Notes under the pieces: generated by a model
Database searches by the model: none
Told to the model about the DNA's origin: nothing
The model's input: the letters and a program-made list of their open reading frames with translations, nothing else
Part shown: one piece after another, positions 27,886 through 36,031 of the stretch
Numbering within the stretch: position 1 is the first letter of the stretch
Layout of the letters: every line of letters starts with the position of its first letter
Made by a program: the position numbers and the translations under genes
From: an uncultured Chitinophagaceae bacterium
Lineage (GTDB): Bacteria > Bacteroidota > Bacteroidia > Chitinophagales > Chitinophagaceae
Length of the DNA: 48,707 nt
Direction of reading: 5' to 3'
NCBI GenBank assembly: GCA_934502905.1
Contig: CAKSVK010000007.1
Span: forward strand, 1 to 48,707

Positions 27886-28359
27886 TTATATCGCTATTCC
27901 TTCAATTTTAAATTGGAGTATGCCTGCGGGCGCCTGCACTTCTGCTACTTCGCCTACCTGCTTGCCCAGTATGCCCTGGCCAATGGGAGAAGTTACCGAG
28001 ATCTTACCGGACTTGAGATCCGCTTCTTTTTCGGATACCACCTGGTAGGTAACCTGTTTCTTGGTTTTAAGGTTGGTAAGTGTTACTTTGGTCAGGATGC
28101 TCACCTTACTGGTATCAATAGTATCAATTTCTATAATCCGCGCATTGGACAGGTCAGATTCCAGCTTCGCGATCCGTGCCTCTAGCAGTCCCTGTGCTTC
28201 CTTTGCAGCGTCGTATTCAGCATTTTCCTTCAAATCGCCTTTTTCCCGTGCCTCTGCAATAGCCCTTGAAGCAGCGGGTCTGTCTATAGCCCTCATCTTC
28301 TGTAGCTCGGCTTTCAATTGTTCCATTGTTTCCTGAGTAACATACATTACTTCACTCAT
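27886..28359 (-). CDS. greA: Transcription elongation factor GreA
   Basis: 157 residues. GreA enters the polymerase secondary channel and stimulates cleavage of backtracked RNA. The N-terminal coiled coil has the tip with catalytic acids in EAREKGDLKENAEYDAA, and the C-terminal FKBP-like domain has SPIGQGILGKQVGEV. An internal ATG four codons downstream could also serve as the start. It is monocistronic between two hairpin terminators on its strand. The polymerase subunits and sigma factor are in the same window but far upstream. Confidence 0.95.
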   Translation of the reverse strand: MSEVMYVTQETMEQLKAELQKMRAIDRPAASRAIAEAREKGDLKENAEYDAAKEAQGLLEARIAKLESDLSNARIIEIDTIDTSKVSILTKVTLTNLKTKKQVTYQVVSEKEADLKSGKISVTSPIGQGILGKQVGEVAEVQAPAGILQFKIEGIAI

Positions 28360-28375
28360 GGCTGACTTCGTTTTT

Positions 28376-28425
28376 GGTTATAAAAAATAAAAAATAACAA
28401 CGCCCCGGGTTTGCCCGAAGCGTTG
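28376..28425 (-). terminator. Terminator of the 2-hydroxyacid dehydrogenase gene
   Basis: On the minus strand CAACGC (28425-28420) pairs with GCGTTG (28403-28398), with an inner CGGG/CCCG stem, followed by TTATTTTTTATTTTT. It isolates greA from the gene upstream. Confidence 0.8.
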
Positions 28426-28489
28426 CATTATTAGGTATACCGAAAATACAAATTTTATTCCAAACCTGAAAGAATATCTGTTAATATTT

Positions 28490-29416
28490 TCATTTTAATC
28501 CCAGCTTATCCAGCGTCACTTTCGGCATCTTAATATAAGATTCATGGGTATATCCTGCAATATGAGGAGTTACCACTACATTTGGCTGATCCATCAGCCA
28601 GTTCAGCTGGTCTTTTTCCCCGGGCGTATAACTTCCTGGCTTTTCATTTTCAAACACATCCAGCCCGGCGCCTGCTATTTTACCCTCTTTCAGTGCGTTG
28701 ATCACTGCAGCCGTATCATGTACTTTACCGCGGGATGCATTTATAAAGAATGGTTTTTTGTGCAGTGCGTTGAAAAAAGTTTCATTGGCATAATGAAAAG
28801 TTTCATCCGTCAGCGGAAGGTGGAGGGTCACCACGTCCGCGTACTTTGCAATTTCTTCCGGGCTGGCTTCGTGGATGTTACCCCGGGCAAAACCAAACCG
28901 GTATTTATCATGTGCTAAAACCTGCACATCGAAACCCGACATTGCTTTTGCTACCGCATTACCGGTGTTGCCGAACCCTATAATGCCAACGGTCTTTCCG
29001 GTCAGCTCTATACCCCTGTTTCCGTCACGGATCCATTCCCAGTTTTTCATCTGCCTGCCGGAAAGCGAGATGCGGTGCAGCAGGTTCAGCACCATTCCCA
29101 GCACCTGTTCACCCACGGCATTACAATTGCCTTCCGGGCTGCTTTCGCATTGAATACCCCTGCTGCGGGCATAGGCAATATCAATCAGCTCCAGTCCGCT
29201 TCCAAGTCTTCCGATCCATTTCAGTTGGGGCGCCTTATCTATCATGTTCCGGTCGATCTTTAACCGGGTGGTGATGATCAGCCCTTCCATATCTGTTATT
29301 TTTTCTTCCAGCTCGGCATAGGTTATTTCCGGGAGATAGGAAACATGGTAACCGTTGGCTTCCAGCCGCTCGATGAGGTAAGGATGCACTTTTGCCGTTA
29401 CAATTGCTTTTTTCAT
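28490..29416 (-). CDS. D-2-hydroxyacid dehydrogenase family protein
   Basis: About 308 residues; the ATG at 29416 is preferred over one four codons earlier (29428). NAD-binding Rossmann motif in [15 protein letters not shown], with the conserved catalytic Arg in [11 protein letters not shown], Glu in DVFENE and His in [10 protein letters not shown]. The reaction is reversible reduction of a 2-oxo acid to the D-2-hydroxy acid; likely substrates include phosphoglycerate (SerA-like), but the usual C-terminal ACT domain is absent. It probably stands alone, with a terminator downstream. rsmA is 40 nt upstream on the same strand, so joint transcription is possible. Confidence 0.88.
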   Translation of the reverse strand: MKKAIVTAKVHPYLIERLEANGYHVSYLPEITYAELEEKITDMEGLIITTRLKIDRNMIDKAPQLKWIGRLGSGLELIDIAYARSRGIQCESSPEGNCNAVGEQVLGMVLNLLHRISLSGRQMKNWEWIRDGNRGIELTGKTVGIIGFGNTGNAVAKAMSGFDVQVLAHDKYRFGFARGNIHEASPEEIAKYADVVTLHLPLTDETFHYANETFFNALHKKPFFINASRGKVHDTAAVINALKEGKIAGAGLDVFENEKPGSYTPGEKDQLNWLMDQPNVVVTPHIAGYTHESYIKMPKVTLDKLGLK

Positions 29417-29455
29417 TTTTGTTATCATTAATGCCTCAGTTCCTGAGGTTGTTAT

Positions 29456-30208
29456 TTACTTCATTTGGGTGTGCAGTATCACAAAATCCGCCACTGTCAG
29501 TTGTTCTGCCCTTTTGTTAAAGATATCGTCTTTTAATACGGTTTCATCAAAAAGACCTCTTACCGCGTTGCGCAGTGTCTTACGCCTTTGATTAAACGCT
29601 GTTTTTACCAGTGTAAAGAATTTTTTCTCATTGCCGATCGTCAATGGTGTTTGCCGCAGGGTTAGCTGGATGACCGCGCTTTTTACTTTGGGTGGAGGGT
29701 TAAAACATTGTTCATGGACCTCAAACAGGTATTTCACATCGTAAAATGCCTGTACCAGCACACTGAGGATGCCATAGGTCTTGTTGCCGTGCTGCGCAAC
29801 AATCCGCTGTGCTACTTCTTTCTGAAACATCCCCACCATAATATCTGCCTTGTCCCGCCAATCCAGTATTTTAAAGAGGATCTGTGAAGAAATGTTATAA
29901 GGAAAGTTGCCGGCTAACAGGAACCTGTCATCAAAAGGGGCGTCTATATCCAGTATGCTCGCATGGATGATTTTTCCTCTGATGGATGGATAGGTCCGTT
30001 CCAGGTAATCTACCTTTTCTGTATCCAGCTCCACGGCTTTAAACTCAATTCCAGGTATCTCCAGCAGGTGCCTGGTAAGGGCGCCGCCACCAGGGCCTAC
30101 CTCCAGCAAACGTTCAAAAGAATGGCTGCGGATAGCAGCCACAATCCGTAATACCATGTTCTCGTCCCGCAGAAAATGTTGTCCTAAGGATTTCTTTAAA
30201 GTATACAT
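29456..30208 (-). CDS. rsmA: 16S rRNA (A1518/A1519) dimethyltransferase
   Basis: 250 residues. RsmA (KsgA) dimethylates two adenines near the 3' end of 16S rRNA during 30S maturation. Evidence: N-terminal KKSLGQHFLRDE, SAM-binding LLEVGPGGGALTRHL, and the adenine-binding NFPYNISSQ motif. The C-terminal helical segment is complete. The ATG at 30208 is chosen because the family starts at this point; an earlier ATG at 30256 would add 16 residues unlike RsmA. A perfect -7 box (30217-30224) lies just upstream, and pdxA is divergent. RsmA and PdxA are frequent genomic neighbours. Confidence 0.95.
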   Translation of the reverse strand: MYTLKKSLGQHFLRDENMVLRIVAAIRSHSFERLLEVGPGGGALTRHLLEIPGIEFKAVELDTEKVDYLERTYPSIRGKIIHASILDIDAPFDDRFLLAGNFPYNISSQILFKILDWRDKADIMVGMFQKEVAQRIVAQHGNKTYGILSVLVQAFYDVKYLFEVHEQCFNPPPKVKSAVIQLTLRQTPLTIGNEKKFFTLVKTAFNQRRKTLRNAVRGLFDETVLKDDIFNKRAEQLTVADFVILHTQMK

Positions 30209-30216
30209 TAAGGGGG

Positions 30217-30224
30217 CAAAATTA
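30217..30224 (-). promoter_or_regulatory. -7 promoter box abutting rsmA start
   Basis: On the minus strand TAATTTTG (30224-30217) matches the -7 consensus exactly and ends 8 nt before the rsmA ATG at 30208. No clear -33 box. Confidence 0.4.
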
Positions 30225-30273
30225 CAAAAACCAAGGTCAAACCCGTAAATTCGCAACCTAACAATAAATTACC

Positions 30274-31365
30274 ATGCTGAACCGGCAAAATAAACCAGTG
30301 ATCGGGATATCCTGCGGCGATCTGAACGGTATCGGAATTGAACTGATCATCAAAACTTTTTCAGACAGCAGGATGCTGGAGTTCTGTACCCCGGTGGTCT
30401 TCGCTTCCAATAAGGTCATTAACTTTTATAAAAAAATGCTGCCCGAGGTAAACCTGAGCTTCCAGGTGCTGACGGAGCTTGCCAGTCATTTTCCCAAGCA
30501 GGTGAACATCTATAACTGCTGGGAAGAAGAGGTGAATGTAACGCCCGGCCAGCAGACAGAAGTGGGAGGCAGGTATGCCGTTAAATCGTTAACGGCGGCT
30601 GTTGAAGCCTTCAAGGCGGGTCATATCCACGGGCTGGTAACAGCGCCTTTTCATAAAAATAATGTACAGTCTGCAGACTTTGCATATTCCGGTCATACCC
30701 CGTACCTGAAAGATGCATTCGGCGCAGGCGATGTTGCTATGCTGATGTGTGCTGACAACATGCGGGTGGGGTTGCTGACAGAGCATATTCCTGTGAAGGA
30801 TGTGGCGGCTCATATCACCCGGCAGGCTATTCTGAAAAAGTTGCAGGTGATGCGGGAAAGCCTTCAGTTAGATTTTGGAATAGATAAGCCGCGTATTGCG
30901 GTACTGGGATTAAATCCCCATGCAGGCGATGACGGGCTGGTGGGTAAGGAGGAAGAAGAGCAGATAAAACCGGCTATCAAAGAAGCCAAACAAAATAATA
31001 TTTTAGCCTTTGGTCCTTATAGTGCCGATGCTTTTTTCGCGAGAGGTAACCATGAGAAATTTGATGCGGTGCTGGCGATGTACCACGACCAGGGACTGAT
31101 CCCTTTTAAATCCCTGGCAAAAGGAGAAGGTGTGAACTATACGGCTGGTCTGCCCCTGGTAAGAACTTCTCCTGATCATGGAACTGCTTTTGATATAGCC
31201 GGTAAAAACAGGGCGGATGAAGCCTCCTTCCGTCAATCGGTGTTTTTTTCTGCTGAAGTATTAGAGCAGCGGGCGGAATATGCCTTTAATCGTTCCAACC
31301 CGCTGAAACGCGTTTCAGGCTCCATGCTTACCAACGTGGAAGACGAAAAAATAGAGGAAAACTAA
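30274..31365 (+). CDS. pdxA: 4-hydroxythreonine-4-phosphate dehydrogenase
   Basis: 363 residues. PdxA oxidises 4-phosphohydroxy-L-threonine in the DXP-dependent route to pyridoxal phosphate. Evidence: N-terminal PVIGISCGDLNGIGIELI, the first metal His in FAYSGHTPYL, VLGLNPHAGDDG, the second metal His in MYHDQGLIPFK, and the C-terminal RTSPDHGTAFDIAG. Length is near the usual 330, with a short C-terminal extension. It is divergent from rsmA, with 65 nt between starts. Its stop shares CTAA with the convergent hydrolase gene and no terminator lies between them. Confidence 0.95.
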   Translation: MLNRQNKPVIGISCGDLNGIGIELIIKTFSDSRMLEFCTPVVFASNKVINFYKKMLPEVNLSFQVLTELASHFPKQVNIYNCWEEEVNVTPGQQTEVGGRYAVKSLTAAVEAFKAGHIHGLVTAPFHKNNVQSADFAYSGHTPYLKDAFGAGDVAMLMCADNMRVGLLTEHIPVKDVAAHITRQAILKKLQVMRESLQLDFGIDKPRIAVLGLNPHAGDDGLVGKEEEEQIKPAIKEAKQNNILAFGPYSADAFFARGNHEKFDAVLAMYHDQGLIPFKSLAKGEGVNYTAGLPLVRTSPDHGTAFDIAGKNRADEASFRQSVFFSAEVLEQRAEYAFNRSNPLKRVSGSMLTNVEDEKIEEN

Positions 31366-32165
31366 TCCGCCAGGATGGATACCATCTCTTCCCGGTACTG
31401 CCGGTTATCCGTGATACCATTGTGTCCCTGTCCATTAAGTGTAACCAGGCGATCGCCATTTTTGAATTCGTTTTCCAGCTTCAGGGAGGAGCCATAATAG
31501 ATCACTTCGTCCTTGTTGCCGTGAAAGATAACCACCGGCATACTACACCGTTCCAGGTATTTGTTGGTCGTGAACTTATATTTCAGGATATATTCCGGAA
31601 CAAAACGCATCTTATGTTTTACCAGGTCACTCATGCTGTAATAGGGCGCCTGTAGTATCAAAAGCCGGGGATGGTGCTGTGATGCGAGCCAGGCTGCCGG
31701 GCCGGAACCAATGGAATAACCCAGTATGATGATCCTGTCTTCGTTGTAACGTGTTTTCATTACGGCATATGCAGTCTGAACATCATTATATACCTGTTCC
31801 TGGCTGTTAATGCTACCGGTACTTTTGCCATAACCTCTGTAGTCGGGAATGAATACATCATATCCCTGTGAAAGATATAACGGTGCGACATACCCCCAGG
31901 AGCTGACAGAGCCGGCATTTCCGTGCAGGTAAAATATCAATCCTTTAGGTTGCGCTGTTTTAAAAAGCACTCCATGCAGGGTTCCGTTGTCGGCAGTTGG
32001 TATCCATACCTCTTCAAAGTTATTATCAAAACTGAAGGTATACGTATCTGCCAGTCTTTCCGGGTGAAACAGCAGCTTCTCCTGAAACAGGTACAGCAGG
32101 ATGCAAACCGCAATATAGATAACCGATAAGGTGATCAGTATGTTCAGCATTTTCTTTTTCATCAA
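31362..32165 (-). CDS. Membrane-anchored alpha/beta hydrolase
   Basis: 267 residues. A single N-terminal membrane helix (about residues 6-28) leads to an alpha/beta-hydrolase domain with the oxyanion segment FYLHGNAGSVSSWG and the nucleophile elbow GYSIGSG; the acid is probably in GNKDEVI, and the final His is in GQGHNGI. The arrangement resembles the ABHD13/ABHD17-like or YfhR family of serine hydrolases. The substrate is unknown. Because of the N-terminal anchor and lack of a cleavage site, the catalytic domain probably faces the periplasm. It converges on pdxA, sharing four bases of stop codon. Confidence 0.85.
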   Translation of the reverse strand: MMKKKMLNILITLSVIYIAVCILLYLFQEKLLFHPERLADTYTFSFDNNFEEVWIPTADNGTLHGVLFKTAQPKGLIFYLHGNAGSVSSWGYVAPLYLSQGYDVFIPDYRGYGKSTGSINSQEQVYNDVQTAYAVMKTRYNEDRIIILGYSIGSGPAAWLASQHHPRLLILQAPYYSMSDLVKHKMRFVPEYILKYKFTTNKYLERCSMPVVIFHGNKDEVIYYGSSLKLENEFKNGDRLVTLNGQGHNGITDNRQYREEMVSILAD

Positions 32166-32243
32166 CAGGTGCTGAAGTTACTTTTAGTTTTTAAATCCGG
32201 AATGTCCTGCATTCATTTCCGTATGGCAGGAATAAAAAATAAT

Positions 32244-32264
32244 CCCGCATACATTGTATGCGGG
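32244..32264 (-). terminator. Terminator of the SH3/BON gene pair
   Basis: Perfect 9-bp stem CCCGCATAC/GTATGCGGG with a 3-nt loop, followed on the minus strand by ATTATTTTTTATT. It lies 26 nt after the stop of the SH3 gene. Confidence 0.85.
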
Positions 32265-32289
32265 AGGAAAATAGCATGTGATTTTCTGC

Positions 32290-32712
32290 CTATTCTACAG
32301 GAGCCAGGTATTGTGCATAAGCATACCCTTCCTCACCGTCATCTGTTCTCACCAGCCACCACTGATCATTTGCCTTGCTTACCAGGGTAATGATCTCCTT
32401 GTGTGCCGCTTTCCCGACAATGGGCTGATCGGTACCGGGGCCTTTCCGGATGTTCAGGTTTGATTTCTCAGTTACAACTTTAACTTTGGAACCAGCAACT
32501 GCGGTTGCCACATTAATATTCATCACCACATCTCCGGAAAGAAAATTGGGGTCGATGGCGCCATAAATATCCCAAAGATTATCTTTTACTGCGCCGGAGG
32601 GCGCCACGCCGTCTATGTATAGTACGCCATCCTGCTCTCTTACCTGTAAATCGCTTACCCCGGAGGCTGTTGCGGTATCAATAAGTTGTTTGTATTTTTC
32701 CTGTAATGCCAT
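32290..32712 (-). CDS. BON-like plus bacterial SH3 domain protein
   Basis: 140 residues. Residues 1-70 read like a BON-type fold (DLQVREQDGVLYIDGVAPSG). Residues 75-140 are a bacterial SH3 domain (VTEKSNLNIRKGPGTDQPIV, then WWLVRTDDGEEGYAYAQYL). BON domains bind phospholipid or membrane surfaces and SH3b domains bind peptidoglycan or peptides. No signal peptide is seen, so it could be cytoplasmic, or exported by an unusual route. It follows a two-BON lipoprotein by 19 nt and is probably co-transcribed with it. The pair resembles a split version of YgaU/OsmY-like envelope stress proteins, but the function is unknown. Confidence 0.8.
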   Translation of the reverse strand: MALQEKYKQLIDTATASGVSDLQVREQDGVLYIDGVAPSGAVKDNLWDIYGAIDPNFLSGDVVMNINVATAVAGSKVKVVTEKSNLNIRKGPGTDQPIVGKAAHKEIITLVSKANDQWWLVRTDDGEEGYAYAQYLAPVE

Positions 32713-32731
32713 AAAATAATTCGTTTTCAGA

Positions 32732-33205
32732 TTAATTTTTTATTGTTAAACCACTGGCGTCTACTTTTTTAGGCTTCAGTCCGTCCAATGCTATTTTGAT
32801 TTTTTTCCAGTTGGCGGCGGTAGCTTCTCCCGTTACGGAAATTACCCCATCGGCCACGGTAGCTTTTACGGTAGGGTGATCTTTCAGCGCGTCCGTAACA
32901 CCTTTGGTCAGCGGATCGTCAGCAGCAATTTCAACTGCAGGCTGTGGTGGCGGTGCAACGGTTGCATTATTCATCACACTTTTTACGCCGGGTATCTGCT
33001 TTACTGCATTTTCGCACATATCTTTTTCATTGGCGTCTTTACATTCACCGGAAAGCGTTACTACCCCATCTTTTACAGTAGCGGTTAAGTGAGATAATGC
33101 GGGATTGTTCTGTATCTGGGTCTGGATATTCGAATCTTTGATCTTGGCTTTGCAGGCAAAGAGCGCCATGCCGGCTATGGCTAATAAAAAAAGCGTTTTT
33201 TTCAT
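32732..33205 (-). CDS. BON-domain lipoprotein
   Basis: 157 residues with a signal peptide and lipobox (MALFAC, C18). Two BON repeats follow: about 30-85 (TATVKDGVVTLSGECKD...VKSVMNNATV) and 95-155 (KATVADGVISVTGEAT...). A Pro-rich linker (VAPPPQPAVE) joins them. BON lipoproteins of the OsmY/YraP type sit in the periplasm at the outer membrane and support envelope integrity. First gene of a two-gene unit with the SH3 protein; the terminator after that gene ends both. Confidence 0.88.
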   Translation of the reverse strand: MKKTLFLLAIAGMALFACKAKIKDSNIQTQIQNNPALSHLTATVKDGVVTLSGECKDANEKDMCENAVKQIPGVKSVMNNATVAPPPQPAVEIAADDPLTKGVTDALKDHPTVKATVADGVISVTGEATAANWKKIKIALDGLKPKKVDASGLTIKN

Positions 33206-33298
33206 ATAACTTTTGTTTGGTTTAAATATGAAATAGACAAATATGATGCCTTAATGGTTGCTTGCACTGCAGGGACATTCTTTTCCCGTCTAACCGGA

Positions 33299-34102
33299 CT
33301 ATATATTTGTTTTCTTTTCCGCCAGCCGGTTTACCGTATCTATATCCCTGAATGTAAAAGGAGCCAATGCCAGGAGCGCCTTGTCTATCCGGTATTCATC
33401 TTCACGGAAATGTTCAAAGATGACTTTTATGAACGGGAATTCTTTAAAGAAAGATGTTGCCCCCGCGATGGCTTCACATTCCATTCCTTCCACATCGAGC
33501 TTCAGGATAATGCGGTCCTCCTTTTTCAGGTTCCACTCCGGATACAGATCGTCCAGCCGTTCAATATTTGCATTCGGCTCCCCATCGGCCTTTCTGTTTG
33601 CATAGCTGGAACTTGTTACCCCCGAAACCTTTTCAAAATAGACCTGCTCTTTTTTGCTGCCGAGCCCGCATTCTACCAGCTTCATTTTGTCTTCCACGTG
33701 GTTTAATGTTGCATTTTGCTGCAGGGCGGCAAAGTTCACAGGTTCTATTGCCATTGTGCGCTTACCCATTCTTGCCAGCCATATCCCATATTCGCCTATG
33801 CAGGCACCTGCATCAATAAACACATCAAATTCATCGATGTTATTTTTCAGGTAATCCTTTATTGATTTCTCATAGGCATGGTTGATGAACTGGAAGTCGG
33901 TAGAGTTTTGCCTTATATGATATTTTCCCATTTCTGACGTGGCAAAAAAAGAACGGGTGGGAAGCTTGTGGGTCAGAACGTACCGCAGGGAAGCCCATAA
34001 GGATTTAAAATCACCATAACGGATGTACTGCCAGAAGTAATTTATATAAATCGAATACTTGGCAGTATTTTTCCAGCTTGGCCTGTAAATATTTTTCCCC
34101 AT
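33299..34102 (-). CDS. FkbM family methyltransferase
   Basis: 267 residues with SAM-binding motif I in FDVFIDAGACIGEYGIWLA, followed by the acidic loop in TMAIEPVNF, and the FkbM signature KLDVEGMECEAIAG. FkbM enzymes O-methylate sugars or polyketide hydroxyls. The N-terminal 80 residues are basic and aromatic and probably a cap. No glycosyltransferase or polysaccharide gene adjoins it, so the acceptor is unknown. It is on the same strand as adk, 374 nt downstream, and separated from it by the adk terminator. Confidence 0.88.
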   Translation of the reverse strand: MGKNIYRPSWKNTAKYSIYINYFWQYIRYGDFKSLWASLRYVLTHKLPTRSFFATSEMGKYHIRQNSTDFQFINHAYEKSIKDYLKNNIDEFDVFIDAGACIGEYGIWLARMGKRTMAIEPVNFAALQQNATLNHVEDKMKLVECGLGSKKEQVYFEKVSGVTSSSYANRKADGEPNANIERLDDLYPEWNLKKEDRIILKLDVEGMECEAIAGATSFFKEFPFIKVIFEHFREDEYRIDKALLALAPFTFRDIDTVNRLAEKKTNI

Positions 34103-34444
34103 AACGAATAATTTTTAAGACAAAATCAAGAGGATTGTCTGGTGAGAAGATCAATGTTGTACAGGAATATTGAATAAAGCCAGGTTTAGGGAATACCAGT
34201 TGCTAAGGTGGGACTGTCTTCTTGCTCAATGGTCAACAGGCTATACAAGCCGGGATACGGGAAGAAATGTCTTACGCTACATAAAAATCCTGTCTGTTAC
34301 AACACAATGTCAATACCGGAGAAAAAGGAACAGGTAGTTGATCCGCCGGATTGGCCATGCTGTTTTTCCTTAAGGCCTATGTAATTAAAAATACAAAAAA
34401 AACCTATTTCCAAAATCAATCGGCGGAAATATTATAAAAAATTA
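34103..34444. other. Intergenic stretch without gene
   Basis: About 340 nt between the FkbM gene start and the adk terminator. No ORF, promoter match with both boxes, or repeat was recognised. It should contain the promoter of the FkbM gene. Confidence 0.35.
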
Positions 34445-34467
34445 CTGCCGGACCATAGGTCCGGCAG
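34445..34467 (-). terminator. Terminator of adk
   Basis: Perfect 10-bp stem CTGCCGGACC/GGTCCGGCAG with a 3-nt loop, followed on the minus strand by TAATTTTTTATAAT. It starts 9 nt after the adk stop. Confidence 0.9.
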
Positions 34468-34476
34468 CGATAAGTT

Positions 34477-35055
34477 TTATTCCATGTGGGTGTCTACTTC
34501 CTGCGAAATAGCAGCGAAAATATCGTCTATGCCGCCTTCACCCCTGATATTGCGGACTTTTTCAAACCGGGCATAATAATCGGCCACGGGTGAAGTTTTG
34601 TTCTGATATTCTGTAATGCGGGAACGGATAATATTTTCGTTCACGTCATCACTTCTGCCGGAGGTTTTCCCTCTTTCCAGCAGGCGTTTCACCAGTTCCT
34701 CTTCACTTACTTCCAGGGCAAGAAAAAGGTGGATACCTGTTTTTTTCAGCTTCAGCAGCTTATCCAGCGCCTCTGCCTGTGCCTCTGTGCGTGGAAAGCC
34801 ATCAAAAAGAAATCCTTTTGCGTCCGGGTTGTTGTCCAGGGCGCTGCTGATCATGCCGATCACTACTTCATCCGGTACCAACTGCCCTTTATCCATAAAG
34901 TTTTTGGCTTCCAGGCCCAGCGGTGTTTGGTTGGCGATTTCACTCCTTAGCAGATCGCCTGTTGACAGGTGCTTTAAGCCATACTTGTCGATCAGCTTTT
35001 GAGACTGTGTTCCTTTTCCACTTCCGGGAGGACCAAATAAAATAAGATTAAACAT
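34477..35055 (-). CDS. adk: Adenylate kinase
   Basis: 192 residues. It interconverts ATP + AMP and 2 ADP. The P-loop GPPGSGKGT is at the N-terminus, followed by the AMP-binding STGDLLRSEI and FLFDGFPRTEAQAEAL. The short LID (KTSGRSDDV) lacks the zinc-binding insertion, as is usual in this phylum. The ATG at 35055 gives the canonical MFNLILFGPPG start; an earlier one at 35082 would add nine residues. Single gene with a strong terminator, divergent from msrB. Confidence 0.95.
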   Translation of the reverse strand: MFNLILFGPPGSGKGTQSQKLIDKYGLKHLSTGDLLRSEIANQTPLGLEAKNFMDKGQLVPDEVVIGMISSALDNNPDAKGFLFDGFPRTEAQAEALDKLLKLKKTGIHLFLALEVSEEELVKRLLERGKTSGRSDDVNENIIRSRITEYQNKTSPVADYYARFEKVRNIRGEGGIDDIFAAISQEVDTHME

Positions 35056-35168
35056 GAATAAAAATTCCTTGGTGAGGAGCAAATATAAAGGATGCGCATT
35101 AAAAATCCTTTAACATTTTGCGTTATACGGCCTCCTCACGGTTTGCTTTCTGTTTCGTAACTTAGTGT

Positions 35169-35774
35169 ATGGCTTTTTTTAAAGGAAAATACCTGAAAAT
35201 CATAATAATAGCTTTATTGCCGGCACTGTTTGTCCAATGCAGCTTTTCACAGGCTTCAAAAAAAGAGGCAAAAATCACCAATATGACAACCGATAACATG
35301 GAAAATTCAGATAAAAAACATAAAACATATTCCAGGACAGATACCGCCAAAGTGAATCTGTCGGAAGAAGAGTGGAAAGAAATATTACCGCACGACATAT
35401 ATTATATCGCCCGTATGAAAGGTACGGAACGTCCCTGGAGCAGCAAGTTTGAAGAGTTTTATGAAGCGGGCACCTACTATTGCGCTGCCTGTGGTAACCC
35501 GTTATTTAAAAGTGATACCAAATTTGACAGCGGCTGTGGCTGGCCCAGTTTTTATCAGCCTATCAGCAGAAGCAGCATTATATATACGCCGGATCATACC
35601 CATGGCATGGAAAGAACCGAAGTGCAATGCGGCAGGTGCAAGGCACACCTGGGTCATGTGTTTGAAGATGGCCCCAAGCCTACAGGATTACGTTATTGCA
35701 TCAACGGCGTGATCCTTGATTTTGCAAAAGCAGAAGAGGCAGAGAAGAAGTATAATGAGGGAAAAAAGGAATAA
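35169..35774 (+). CDS. msrB: Peptide-methionine (R)-S-oxide reductase, exported
   Basis: 201 residues. MsrB reduces methionine-R-sulfoxide in proteins. The catalytic domain (from about 60) has two zinc-binding CxxC pairs (CAAC and CGRC), the motif DSGCGWPSFY and the catalytic Cys in RYCINGV. The first 30 residues are a hydrophobic export signal (KIIIIALLPALFVQCSFSQ), with a Cys that could be lipidated although the lipobox is imperfect. So it probably repairs envelope proteins. A charged linker (about 30-55) joins the two parts. Single gene at the edge of the accessory block that follows. Confidence 0.93.
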   Translation: MAFFKGKYLKIIIIALLPALFVQCSFSQASKKEAKITNMTTDNMENSDKKHKTYSRTDTAKVNLSEEEWKEILPHDIYYIARMKGTERPWSSKFEEFYEAGTYYCAACGNPLFKSDTKFDSGCGWPSFYQPISRSSIIYTPDHTHGMERTEVQCGRCKAHLGHVFEDGPKPTGLRYCINGVILDFAKAEEAEKKYNEGKKE

Positions 35775-36004
35775 GATTCAATATCATTGCTGCGAGATTT
35801 AACCAGCTGTTTTTCTTACATACATGTATTTAGTCCGGAAGGTTGATGTATTTGGCGTAATGGCAGTCCGTCTTTGACTCTAATCCAGTTAAGGATCTTC
35901 AACCCGGAGATAGTATTAAAAAATCTGAGCTTTCCCCGGGAAAATAACTTTTCGCCCCTGACAGTAGACGCACTTTATGTAGCCATGCAATTGCTCATTT
36001 TAAG

Positions 36005-36012
36005 TATATTTG
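36005..36012 (+). promoter_or_regulatory. Candidate -7 box of the TPR/caspase operon
   Basis: TATATTTG at 36005-36012 matches the -7 consensus and lies 19 nt before the ATG at 36032. No clear -33 box is found at the right distance. The remaining 35775-36004 contains no gene. Confidence 0.4.
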
Positions 36013-36031
36013 GTTACAATGAAATCCGTGT

